Source: Gonatopus flavifemur (taxonomy: Eukaryota > Arthropoda > Insecta > Hymenoptera > Dryinidae). Taken from it: a stretch of DNA of 64,000 nucleotides. The position numbers were made by a program, and so were the translations under genes. Numbering within the stretch: position 1 is the stretch's first letter; every line of letters starts with the position of its first letter. The notes below the pieces were generated by a model. It saw only the letters and a list, made by a program, of their open reading frames with translations. It searched no databases and was not told where the DNA came from. Positions 1 to 9,717 of the stretch are shown one piece after another. The stretch covers positions 3,038,001 through 3,102,000 of the forward strand of contig JAFFJZ010000012.1 of NCBI GenBank assembly GCA_018340375.1, given 5' to 3'.

Positions 1-321
1 TCTCAGACAAGTTCAAGATACCTAATGCAGTACTTTTAAATGTCTTGAACCGTTCTCCCAGATTGCACACAAGAACCCCAAATTAATTCTGAAAGAAAAA
101 TCTCTTCAAGAGCTCTTCTAGAATTCTAAGATTCTATAATCTCAATGAAATTCCTAAATGTTTGACGAGTTGGAGGCGTTTTGGAACACTTCGAGAACTC
201 TTTGTTTCCTAAAAGAGCCCTCAAATAGTCCCAAAGAGAATTCAATTTGTAAGACATTCACGAGTTTCGTGAAAATTCTCATCCCATATAGAAATATTCT
301 ATCGAATCTTATTAAGAGGAT

Positions 322-607
322 CCCAGATAACACGCGAAGAATTCTTTTTCAAAAACAAGAATAGAATTCTTCAAGAACTCTTTTCGAAGTATTGAATTCG
401 TAAAGAAGTCTGGAAGAGTTCAATGTTTGGGACATTAACGAGTTCTTTGAGAATGCTGAAAATATTGTTTTAGTACTCTCAAAGAAATCGTTAATGTCCC
501 AAACATTGAACCCCTCCAGAGCTCTTTATGAATTCATTAGTTCGAAAAGAGTTCTTGAAGAATTCCATTCTTGTTTTTGAAAAAGAATTCTTCGTGTGTT
601 ATCAGGG
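322..607. mobile_element. Foldback MITE, CCC...GGG type, AT duplication
   Basis: The two halves are near-perfect inverted copies of about 120 bp around a short AT-rich loop at roughly 453-480. The left end reads CCCAGATAACACGCGAAG and the right end is its near reverse complement. AT flanks both sides (320-321 and 608-609). No coding capacity is seen, so this is a non-autonomous element. Confidence 0.85.
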
Positions 608-610
608 ATA

Positions 611-780
611 CTAGCGCTGGGATTTTGGTCAAATTTTTCGTGTAAGATTTCTTCACAATACTTGAATATTTTCAAAATATAGGAATATATATTCTCTATA
701 GAAATGCTGTATATTTTGAGTATATGAAAGTATTTTGGAGAAATCTCACAAGAAAAATTCGGTTAATGTCCCTGCGCTAG
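611..780. mobile_element. Short MITE, CTAGCGC termini, TA duplication
   Basis: The left end CTAGCGCTGGGA and the right end (reverse complement CTAGCGCAGGGA) are inverted repeats of about 40 bp. TA flanks both sides (609-610, 781-782). It abuts the preceding element so closely that their flanking duplications share bases. The middle is AT-rich and non-coding. Confidence 0.75.
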
Positions 781-792
781 TATCTCCTCAAA

Positions 793-891
793 AATGGTGA
801 AATTTCTAATTGAATATCATCGAATTTCATTGAAATCTACGTTCCATTTTTTCATTGGTCAATAAGATTTCATAGATTATTTGTAACAGGG
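793..891. repeat. Dispersed repeat, copy 1
   Basis: About 100 bp that recurs at 15239-15335, from AATGGTGAAATTTCT to TTTGTAACAGGG. The second copy is diverged by roughly 15-20% by eye. It may be the right part of a CCC...GGG element whose left end is lost. Confidence 0.6.
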
Positions 892-1750
892 ATAGAAATT
901 TAAGAAAATTTGTTAATTTCCCACGAATCGAAGACTTTGGGGCTCTTTAAGAACTCTTTGTATTTTAAAAAAAGCTCTCGAAGAGTTCTTTTTTTCATCA
1001 TTTATTTGCGATTGTTGTGCGCTATCTGGGTCCACGTCCGCAAAACGTTTGGAACCGGTTAAATTCAGACAAAGATAAGATGATAAAAACTGCATAAGAT
1101 TTCCCTGTTGGAAAAGTTGGATGGAAATGGATAGGATTTAATATGCATCCATTTGAATCCTATTTCTGTTCCGGTTTTTCCTGATCCAATGTCATCCGCA
1201 GAACGCATAGGATTCTAATCAATTTTAATCCGCAAAGTGGATAGCAGATTATTGGGCCCCATAGAAATTGTATCCAAATGTATCCATATAATATCCGGGG
1301 CCTGAATATAAATCGCATCCGGTTTTATCCGGTGCTTTACGATACCACCCTAATGAGCTTTATCCGTTTCTATCCCGTCATGCCTAATGTTGCTGGAATG
1401 CAATTTATCCATTCCAATCCGGTTCTTTCCAGAATGTGTATCATCCATTTTTATCCATTTCCATCCGATTACTTCGGAGAAATCGTACCCATTTCTATCC
1501 ATTGACATCTCTGATAGTCCTCCTTTACTTTTATCCATTTCTATCCACGCCTGTCATTTCATAATGTATCCGTTCCTATCCGAACTCGATGTTTCCAGCT
1601 CTATCCGTTTTCATACATTGCACCTTCACGATAGCCGCGGTTTCCTCTATCCAATTCCGTCCATTTCAATTGTTTCATAATAGATTCGTTCCTTATACGT
1701 GCCCTAAGCTGCTCCAACTTGTACCAAACCAATCACATCCCGACTGTCAA

Positions 1751-1894
1751 TTCCCAGTCATGGATTCCCAAATTCGCATGGGTCTCGCATGGGAATCACG
1801 TGGGTCGACCCACTCGCTTCGCATGTGAAGACCCATGCGATCCACTTGATTCCCATGCGAGACCCTTGCGAATTTGGGAATCCATGACTGGGAA
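1751..1894. repeat. Near-perfect 144-bp palindrome
   Basis: Arms of about 60 bp starting TTCCCAGTCATGGATTCCCA match the reverse complement of the right half with about four mismatches. The centre carries GTCGACCCACT. It is more GC-rich than its surroundings. No flanking duplication was recognised, so the element class is unknown. Confidence 0.75.
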
Positions 1895-3110
1895 CTTTCA
1901 GTAGGGATGACTTTTATAATTGGAAGCATCGAATCACAAATATTTGGAGCAAGTTGAAGCAACTAGGAACGTGCTTAACAAATCCAGCTCATAGCTGAAT
2001 TTGTTCCACGTGTTCCATGTTGTCTCAACCTGCTCCAAATATTTTTTATTCACTGATTTCAGTTATAAGAATGATTGGTTTGGCACAAGGCGGAACAACT
2101 TAGAGCATATTAGAACAAACGGACCTCATATATCTTGCGTCATCCGGAATAGATATTTTCAGGGTAACATCTCGATGTCCCAAAGGTTTAATATCTTGAA
2201 ATTTTGTATCTCGAGATTTCTAAATTTGATATGTCGAAATTTTGAATTTGAATTTTGGCACACAAAATGTTTTGATATAAAATTTCGGGATAAGTCACTT
2301 CGGAATGACGAGATATCAGTTTTTATCTAATCGGTCTAAATGAAGCTTGCCTCTTCCTCCAGGATGAACAAAAATGAAACATTAAAAAATGGATTCGAAA
2401 CTATAATTCCGCGACAGCATACACAGAGAAAAGAGATCTTGAAAAAATAGTAAAGTTCGCTCACATACGTAGCAGGGCCGCCCCCGATATGTGATATGGG
2501 AAACTTTATTACGTCGCATACTGATTTGTAGCGCATAAAAATTCAAATTCAGTGATGAAAATTACAGAAATTCAAAATTCTCATAGTGATTCATAAGGAT
2601 ACTACGTGACGTTACGTTCTTCAATATTTCACATCGCATGATCAATGAATTACATAGTTCATTCTACTGAAAACATATTAAAGATACTTTTTACCACATA
2701 AAATAGTGAACTATACTATTTTCCAAGCAGGCACTTTTCTACGTGTAATTTTGGATTCAGACGGATTCAAATTCGACACATTTCTTCGATGGAAACGGAT
2801 ACAGGTCATTGATCGAATACATTCGAATCCAGTCTCTATCCGAAAGTCTGGATCAAATTGGATTGAGCGCACTGACATGATGTCAAGAAAAATCCTCATT
2901 CATTCTGATTGAAAGTTCATACGTCCAACGGATGAAATTGGACAAGGCTCTGAATTCGGATTCAATCGGATAGGATTCTCATCTCTCCTCACGGATGAAA
3001 ATAGATTGAAAAACAAATTCACATCTCAAAAATGTAATGTGATTCGTTCGTATAGGAAGTCCATCCGTTCTCTGGACACGAACGAATAGATATTGTAGTT
3101 CAGATCATTA

Positions 3111-4812
3111 CCCTGGTAAAAAAAATCTCTCTGAATCTCTCTATATTTTGGGACATATCTCAGAGAGATTCAGAGTAATTCAGAGTAATTCAGAGGAAAT
3201 TAGAGACTTTTCCGATAGTGATACGTCCTGAAACTCTTCAACTTTGCCTGAATCTCTCTGAAATTTTCTGATGGAATTTGCAAATTTTCCGGAATCTTTC
3301 TGAATGTATTTGATTTTTCTTAGGATTTCATTCATCAAGGAGTCAAAGCTTTTTCTGAATTTTCCTGGATCTCCCTGAATTTTCCTGGATCTCTCCGCAT
3401 CTCTCTGAATTCCTCTGAATCTCACGGAATTTAATGTATTCAGATTTCAAAGCTTCCTCTGAATTGTCCTGAATTTCTCTGAATCTCTCTGAATTCCTCT
3501 GAACCTCCCGGAATAATGTATTCAGATTTCAAAACTTTCTCTGAATTTCTCTGAATCTTTCTGAATTCCTCATAATCTCCCGGAATTCAATGCATGCAGA
3601 TTTCAAAGCTTCCTCTGAATTTTCCTGAATTTCTCTGAATCTCTCTGAATTTCTCTGAATTTCTCTGAATTTCTCTGAATCTCTCTGAATTTCTCTAAAT
3701 CTCCCGGAAGTTAATGTATTCAAATCTCAAAGCTTCCTCTGAATTTTCCTGAATTTTTCTGAATCTTCCTGAATTCCTCTAAATCTCCCAGAATTCAATA
3801 CATTCAAATTTTAAAGCTTCCACTGAATTCCTCTGAATTTCTCTGAATCTCTCTGAATTTCTTTAAATCTCCCAGAATTTTATGTATTCAGATTTCAAAG
3901 CTTCCCCTGAATTGTCCTGAATTTCTCTAAATTCCTTTGAATATTTCTGAAAAGTTCCATACAAAATTTTTCTCAATTCATGCGTCTCTGAAAGTCTCTG
4001 ACACCTCCTGAATGCCTCTGAAATGCAGAACCAAGAATTTTACTTGACTCATTCTTCTCTGAATTTCCCTGAATTACTCTGAATCTCTCTGAAGTACCAT
4101 GAATCTCCCCAAATGTTTCTGAAAAGTCGGCCGCAAAATTTTTCCTAATTTACCTGTCTCTGTGGGTCTCTGACATTCCCTGAATGCCTCTGGAATGCTG
4201 AAGCAAAAATGTTACTGACCTAATCCCTCTCTGAATCACTCTGAATCTCTCTGAGTTACTCTGAATCTCTCTAAATTCTTCTGAATATTTCTAAAAAGTT
4301 TCATGAAAATTTCCTTAATTCATGCGTCTCTGAAAGTTTCTGACACCTCCTGAATGCCTCTGAAACGCAGGACCAAGAATTTTACTGAATTAATTCCTCT
4401 CTGAATTCCTCTGAACTACTCTGAATCTCTCTGAATTACCCTGAATCTCCCCGAAGCTTTCCGAAAAGTCCGCCGCCCAATTTTTCCTAATTGACCTGTC
4501 TCCGAAAGTCTCTGACACCTCCTGAATGCTCCTGAAATGCAGGACCAAGAATTTTACTAAATTCATTCCTCTCTGAATTTTCCTGAATTACTCTGAATCC
4601 CTCTGAATGACCCTGAATATCTCTGAATCCTAATGAAAAATTCAAAGCTCAAGTTTTCTCAACCCATTCTTCCCTGAAATCCTCTGAATCGCGCTGAATT
4701 TCTCTGATTCTTTCTAAATCTCTCTGAATCTCTTTGAATCTCTCTGAAACTCTTTGAATCTCTCTGACACGTGAAATTTTCAGAGAGATTCAGGGAGATT
4801 TTTTTACCAGGG
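3111..4812. mobile_element. CCC...GGG element with satellite-like interior, TA duplication
   Basis: The termini CCCTGGTAAAAAAAATCTCT and their reverse complement are flanked by TA (3109-3110, 4813-4814). Almost the whole 1.7-kb interior is a degenerate array of a 6/12-bp unit (CTCTGAATTTCT and variants). It has higher-order blocks of about 130-240 bp punctuated by CAAAGCTTCC or GCAGGACCAAGAATTTTAC. Long open frames here (for example 3180-3723 minus, rich in RFREIQRD) are translations of the repeat and not genes. Confidence 0.85.
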
Positions 4813-5176
4813 TATGGATGATCATTCTATTTTCTTGATGGACAAAAACGGATCGGCAACGCTTCTGGATTGGAAAAGGATGCAAACGGATTGGAAGCTT
4901 CAAAAAATCCCCCAGTTCCGCATTAAAACTGATAGAAGTTCTCTCTGCATGGACATAACTGGATCCTTATGGATCACTTGTCTCCCTACCGGACAAAACC
5001 GGATTGATATGTATAGAAAATGTTTCAATTCGGATCGAAGTCCTATCCAAATCCATCCATTTCAATCATTTTTTTCAACAGGGTTAGAATCATCGTTGCT
5101 CAAGTTTGAAAAGTTTTTTCAATTACTCTCGTAAGCTCGATTATTCAGAATGATATATCATTCTCCATTAACATTT

Positions 5177-5568
5177 TTAAAACTTTAAAAGCACATAAAA
5201 CAAAACTTTATCGATGTCCCAGACAGCACAGAGAGTTCGTTGCTTCAGCGAAAATTCGCTATCCGATCTTGCGCGGCTTGCAAAATTAAATAAATTTTGA
5301 GCTTCCGGAGTGGAGCCGCGTCTCGTATCGGATGGTCGCCGACGTTTCGCCATCATTGCAGCTCGCTTCTTCTGTGGACATTTCGAAAACATGCACTCGG
5401 TTCTGCGTGTTTCGGTCTCCGGGAAGTAGATTCTCCAAACGTTTGGAGTATCTGCATTTTGCATGCCTGTGAATAGGTTTTCCCAACGTACTGTCATGGA
5501 AACTCACCTTTAAAAACATGTGTGCAGCTTCGCACAACGTTATAAAAACCTTTATCAATAATACATTC
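5177..5568 (-). CDS. Candidate C-terminal exon(s) of the SMYD4-like gene
   Basis: A GC-richer stretch just downstream of the last secure SMYD4 exon. An acceptor at 5570-5569, a strong donor GTGAGT at 5507, and another acceptor before 5466 would define exons 5508-5568 and 5466 onward. One frame gives a tail with LCEAAHMFLKACKMQILQ, which resembles the terminal helices of SMYD proteins. The phase continuing from 5978 gives a different tail ending at 5177. I cannot decide between them, and an exon in 5600-5800 may be missing. Confidence 0.25.
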
Positions 5569-5977
5569 CTGGAACGTCGCACGATTTACATGAATAGAAC
5601 TAACCGTGATATTTAGTTAGAACATCCTGAGACGTTATTTGCACATTCTCTGTGTAACCAAGCACGTTGTCTTGGGGCAGTACAAGATAATACATAAAAG
5701 TATTCCAATCACCGCAATGGAGTGTTTTTCTTGTTCGAAATTTAAAGTTTAAGAATTCTAAACCATTAAAAACCGGTTCTATATTTCTTGATATTTTTAA
5801 CAATACATCAAAAACAAGGTTTTTGATTCGCCAGTTTTCGACATCATCTGTTTATTTCCCAAAACTCGTATCAAGGGACAAACGTTGGCATTTATTTCTA
5901 CATTCTGAATAATTTGGAAGACAAACGTTTTGTAATTCTAGATCACTGTAACCTAAACCAGTTCATACTTCAAATAC

Positions 5978-6284
5978 ATTTCCAAAAGTTAAAAGACAGA
6001 GTCTAATCGCTTGTTGGCATATGTGATAGTCTTTGATCGGCAACGCTAAAGTTTTGTCTAAAACTTTCAGCACTTCCAAATAAGTCTTCAAAGCTTCGTT
6101 GAGTCGTCCCTCCCGAAGTTGTTGATCGGCCGTCGAGTGTATTTGATCCGTAACCTGCAGCGCTTGCAAACCTTTCATAAGAGCGTTACTTTTACCGCAC
6201 TTTGAACAGGTGATCACGAATTCATTGATATCGGATTTAATTGGCAGGATGTTACCGCAAGATCGTCCCGTTTCGCACTTGAAT
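5978..6284 (-). CDS. SMYD4-like exon 7 (post-SET cysteines, C-terminal helices)
   Basis: Acceptor TTTATTACAG. Encodes a Cys-containing segment (FKCETGRSCG, CSKCG) and a C-terminal TPR-like helical region ending QQAIRLCLLTFGN. The frame runs four codons past the putative donor GTATTT at 5977 to a stop at 5963, so the exon could instead end the protein in an alternative transcript. Confidence 0.8.
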
Positions 6285-8487
6285 CTGTAATAAAGCATCG
6301 CAATTGAGAACCGTCGTTATATCGTATATCGTTGAATACTATTCACATCGTCAATCGCTTACCGTAGAATCGTTGGATCGATGTCCTCCAGAAGGGGCCA
6401 ATGTTCCTTGCAGGCTACGCAAGTGCAGTCGAACCAGTACTGTAATCTCAATTTCCTTTGCCTCTCCTTTTCCGGCGTTTTGGTGAAGATGACTCCATAG
6501 TTATCGCACACCTCTTCTCCCGCTGCTATCGTACGAATTGCTCGAACGATCATAGTCGTGCCGATGAAATATCTTAAGGAAAATTCTTTTTTCAATCTAG
6601 CAGAGTTCAAGGTTATTTGCGATCGTTCGTTCTGTAAAATTACCTTATCACTGCGGGATTACAACCGTGATTCAATAAAGCCATGGTTGGGAACAGACCA
6701 CCGCCGATGAACATACTTTTACTCTTCTCTAGTTGTTCGATCTTCTTTGGTTTCAACAATTCCGACACCTGAAATGAATTATTTATATTACTACATGTAT
6801 GTAAAATGACACTCTGTTTTATAAATTGTACTCTCACCTCGTGAGTATTGAACTGCAATACTTGTAAATTATGTAAAATCAAGCCACCTATGTAAGCTTC
6901 GCCTTCGGTCAATTCCTCCTCCGCTATATCCGCCGTTTTAACATCGTCGGGAATATACGAACTCTTCATGAGCAGTCTCAGTAACCAACTCGCAATGTAA
7001 GCTCGATGGAAAATATCTTCCGCCAATCTTTCATCCTCGTGCGTTACTGTGGATAATCAATTTCTGATAAATTTCATTGACGAATCGATAAAGAGGATCA
7101 AAAACATACGTACCTAAACCGTAGAAGGCTTCGTAATCGTTCCATTTGTACAATTTCTTGGCGGAGACGTTAAATCTGCCTTTGGAGGTTTTCAAACGAT
7201 TCTTTATGGATAAAAGTTCCTCGTAGGGCCTTTGAATAATAGTTCTCAGAGCTAAAACACAAGTGATGGAGATTTTCGATAGCCAAAAAGCTGGGAGAAA
7301 CTCGCATTCGACGGTATGCGCTTTGGCATCCTTGTTTCTGCAAAACCTACTACAGTACGCTATGTTGCTGCACACGTTACATGCAGCGGGCATCGGAACA
7401 AATATCCTCGTGAAGCACAAATGACAGTGGGTTAATCTGAAAAATCAATGACACCTTCAAAGCTCGGTTTAAATAAAATGATTTACGTACCTATACTCCG
7501 CTAATAAGAACGAACAGTGAGGTTTCTCCACTCCCACGATCTCTCCGGGAGCGATATCGCGAGTCGCGATTCCGTGTCTTCCGATATCTCCTCCTTCGTC
7601 CTTGATCTCAACGGCACTGCTGAGACTCGGATACAAAGGATTGGTTCCCTGAATTCGGGGCACTCGAGCCTCGATGCTCCTCACCCACGACTTATTCGTA
7701 GTATCGTCGTTAGTTTTCGATTTTCCTTTATCACCCTTATTGTTCAATTGATTCCCTTTCTCCATCACGGCCAGCATAACTCTGATATCAGCTTCCAGTT
7801 TTTGCTTTTTATCCATCGGCAACTTGGCGTCGTCCAAAGCTCTCAGAGCATTTCTAAACGCATTCACAGCGTCTTCGTGTAACTTCAAAGCCAACATACA
7901 TCTAGCTCTCCTTTCCTCTAGTTTATATTTCAATTCTTTCGGATACCCTACTCTCGATGCCTCTTCGGCATCGTCGAGAGCGTACTCGTAACGTTCCAAG
8001 TGATACAACGTTGCCGAACGATTGGCAAGTATCACTCCTGATTCTAAGAAATAATTAAAATTTATATTGAAAAAATGTAGTGAAAGTGGTATCGTTACGG
8101 AGGGTGAGTAGTAGTAGTAGTGGTAGTAGTAGTAGTAGTAGTAGTAGTAGTACCTTTTTCAGGGGATAAAAGTACAGCGTTGGAGTAAATTTCCAAAGCC
8201 TTACGAAATTCTCCGGATCCGAAGAATTTGTTTCCCACCTCTTTTAATTGTTTCGCCTTCTCGGCGTCCTTCAATCCCACATTGTTCTCCACTTCCAGGG
8301 GTAACTCGTGGGCCTCCTGTATCGCCATCACAAAAGCCACCCTTTGCGCGTCGTCGTCCATGGACGCGAATTTTTTGAATAATTGCGGGGACAGGGCATT
8401 GCGAACCGCTAATAAATTCGAACGAAAGTAATCGGTGATCTCGTTATCGGAATCGGAATCATCGTTATCCAATGGATCCTCCAACAT
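5978..8487 (-). CDS. SMYD4-like SET and MYND domain protein (seven exons placed)
   Basis: Probable lysine methyltransferase of the SMYD4 branch. Exons (minus, in order): 8487-8154, 8043-7491, 7436-7114, 7046-6838, 6768-6644, 6572-6363, 6284-5978. All junctions are GT-AG with matching phases and give 687 residues so far. An acidic N terminus leads into TPR repeats (about 75-200). The start of the SET domain follows (about 260-295), interrupted by a MYND zinc finger (C300, C303, C315, C318, C324, C328, H336, C340). The SET core resumes with NHGCNP (506-511) and GEEVCDNYG (Tyr540), then post-SET cysteines C564, C566, C569. The family usually has NHSC(D/N)PN; here Ser and the second Asn are replaced. 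Predicted nuclear or cytosolic. The C terminus is incomplete in this model. Confidence 0.9.
6363..6572 (-). CDS. SMYD4-like exon 6 (SET C-terminal half and post-SET)
   Basis: The acceptor TCCTTAAG gives RYFIGTTMIVRA, as expected for the family. A second in-frame acceptor (CTGCTAG near 6599) would add about nine residues (LKKEFSLR). Contains GEEVCDNYG and the zinc-binding FDCTCVAC. Donor GTAAGC at 6362, phase 2. Confidence 0.9.
6644..6768 (-). CDS. SMYD4-like exon 5 (SET motif NHxCxP)
   Basis: Acceptor TTCATTTCAG. Encodes GGGLFPTMALLNHGCNPAVI, the cofactor-binding SET motif. Donor GTAATT at 6643, phase 2. Confidence 0.92.
6838..7046 (-). CDS. SMYD4-like exon 4 (linker of the split SET domain)
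   Basis: Acceptor TTATCCACAG. Encodes VTHEDERLAEDIFHRAYIAS and a helical linker to LQFNTHE. Donor GTGAGA at 6837, phase 0. Confidence 0.9.
7114..7436 (-). CDS. SMYD4-like exon 3 (MYND zinc finger)
   Basis: Encodes the complete MYND finger with pairs CHLC and CNVC, then YCSRFC and AHTVEC. This is the protein-protein interaction module that splits the SET domain in SMYD enzymes. Donor GTACGT at 7113, phase 1. Confidence 0.93.
7491..8043 (-). CDS. SMYD4-like exon 2 (TPR repeats, start of SET)
   Basis: Opens after TTTCTTAG and continues the TPR (ANRSATLYHLERYEYALDDA). A Lys-rich linker follows, then the SET start GRHGIATRDIAPGEIVGVEK. It ends in phase 2 at a GTACGT donor. Confidence 0.92.
8107..8153. 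repeat. (GTA)n trinucleotide microsatellite at the intron 1 donor
   Basis: An almost pure 47-bp GTA/TAC tract, with one GGT interruption, fills the 5' half of the 110-bp first SMYD4-like intron. It begins at the splice donor itself. On the coding strand the intron starts GTACTACTAC. Unspliced mRNA would encode a poly-threonine run and then stop. Confidence 0.95.
8154..8487 (-). CDS. SMYD4-like exon 1 (start codon, acidic N terminus, first TPR)
   Basis: ATG at 8487 begins MLEDPLDNDDSDSDNE, an acidic stretch, followed by a helical region. The first TPR (KEVGNKFFGSGEFRKALEIY) runs to a donor at 8153. An upstream AG (GTTGCAG) about 20 bp before the ATG could be the acceptor of a 5'UTR intron. 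The exon ends in phase 1. Confidence 0.88.
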
Positions 8488-8760
8488 TTTGTCCTCCTTT
8501 CTCCTGCAACGACGTTGACAGAATTTTCGAGACTCTACTCGAATTTTCGCGTCGCGGTGTCGTCGGTCGACACGAATCGACTACTAACCCCAACGACGAA
8601 ATTTCTATACAAAACTAAAGCGACGCCACGTCTATTTCCGTTAGCGCTAGAAATAGCGCTATACGCGATCGCAACGACGACTACACGTGAGTGGGTGATG
8701 TATCGCACGCGATATATTCAATCGGCATGGTTTTCTTCGGTGATTTGGGTTCCGAAGCGG
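8488..8760 (-). promoter_or_regulatory. CpG-rich presumptive promoter and 5'UTR of the SMYD4-like gene
   Basis: GC- and CpG-enriched compared with the flanks (CGACG, ACGCGATCGC and similar), directly upstream of the ATG. It includes the inverted pair TAGCGCTAGAAATAGCGCTA near 8642-8661. No TATA box is obvious. The stop-free frame at 8515-8763 on the plus strand has no recognisable product and looks like a by-product of base composition. Confidence 0.5.
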
Positions 8761-8849
8761 TGAACGATCAACGAATCTCTTTTCCATTTGGAAGATGGGA
8801 GAAAGTGTTGGTATTCTCACAAAGGTGAATTCTTATAAACACATAGATC

Positions 8850-8855
8850 TTTATT
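8850..8855 (-). terminator. Aquaporin polyadenylation signal AATAAA
   Basis: On the minus strand the only clear AATAAA downstream of the aquaporin stop codon, within AAAATAAAGATC. It implies a 3'UTR of about 460 bp (8850-9312) and a gap of about 0.35 kb to the SMYD4-like start. The 3'UTR stretch shows no other feature. Confidence 0.65.
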
Positions 8856-9312
8856 TTATACGTATTATTATAGAAATATATAGAAATCATTTCATGTGCT
8901 ATACGAATCTAATTCCTAACGCTGTAATCTAATTAAAATTAATTACATAATTAAATTAAGTACAGTATGTACAAAACGTGAACGACGTTATAAAAATGAA
9001 TGCAACGAATGTCGAAAAGTTCCCCATTTCATGGGACTGTGGTATAATTTTGAACGTTCACATGATGATCTTTTCACGTCGTTCGAGAGAAATAATACTA
9101 ATGAAAAACTTGATTTTCACTTGGTCCGCACGCAAAAAAATGAAATAGCTGTGGCAGCTACTCACTGTTTTAACTGCTTCAGTTAAAATAAAATTGTAGC
9201 TGGGGTTGGTTGATATTTGGGTAGCCAAATAATTGAGTTGTGAGATTTTCGTTGCAGCAGCCGAGACAGCTGAGAAATAGGTGATTATTTTTTTCCGTGC
9301 GGTAGGGAACGA

Positions 9313-9717
9313 TTAGAAATCGTAGGAAGCTTCGTCCTCGTCTTTGGCGTACGCTCGGAATCCCAATCTGTAAAGACCACCCGCCACGATACCTCCGATC
9401 AGAGGTCCGACCCAATAAACCCATTGACTCGTCCAGAAGCTCAACATGACGGCAGGGCCTAAGGATCTAGCGGGGTTCATGCTGCTTCCTGTGAACGGTA
9501 TCGCTGCCATATGTGACACAGTTATCGTTAAACCTATGGCGAGCGGGGCCCAACCTCTGGCGTCGGTTCTCTTTGGATCCGTCACCGCGTGAACCACGAG
9601 AACGAGAAGAAACGTGATGATAGCCTCCATCAAGATACCTTGACCGGGTTCCACGCCCGACCCCAACATCGTTTTCCCCAATTCTTGAGACAATCCGTTC
9701 TCCGAGGGTAGCAACGC
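9313..9717 (-). CDS. Aquaporin terminal exon with TM4-TM6 and second NPA
   Basis: Acceptor TTTTTATTAG. Encodes loop C, TM4 ([16 protein letters not shown]), TM5 ([19 protein letters not shown]), the SSMNPARS loop and TM6 ([19 protein letters not shown]). A short acidic tail, [10 protein letters not shown], precedes TAA at 9315-9313. Confidence 0.95.
   Translation of the reverse strand, partial: ALLPSENGLSQELGKTMLGSGVEPGQGILMEAIITFLLVLVVHAVTDPKRTDARGWAPLAIGLTITVSHMAAIPFTGSSMNPARSLGPAVMLSFWTSQWVYWVGPLIGGIVAGGLYRLGFRAYAKDEDEASYDF

Larger units (their letters stand above)
1103..5083. mobile_element. Large nested inverted-repeat element with GGAT repeats, TT duplication
   Basis: The left end CCCTGTTGGAAAAGTTGGAT and the right end (reverse complement CCCTGTTGAAAAAAATGATT) are homologous. 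TT flanks both sides (1101-1102, 5084-5085). Both arms (1103-1700; 2740-3010 and 4815-5070) consist of degenerate ATCCATTTC or GGATGG units. These leave stop-free frames on both strands that are not genes. The interior carries a palindrome at 1751-1894 and a complete second element at 3111-4812. The stretch 1900-2700 shows no gene and no clear repeat. Confidence 0.6.

Noticed and set aside
1278..1830. Overlapping open frames on both strands
   Set aside because: Produced by ATCCATTTC-type repeats and a palindrome; no codon structure or domain.
3180..3723. Open frames rich in RFREIQRDSEKF
   Set aside because: They are translations of the 12-bp CTCTGAATTTCT array inside a transposon; the periodicity is at DNA level.
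8515..8763. 82-codon plus-strand frame
   Set aside because: Lies in the CpG-rich presumptive promoter of the SMYD4-like gene, has no domain, and its composition explains it.
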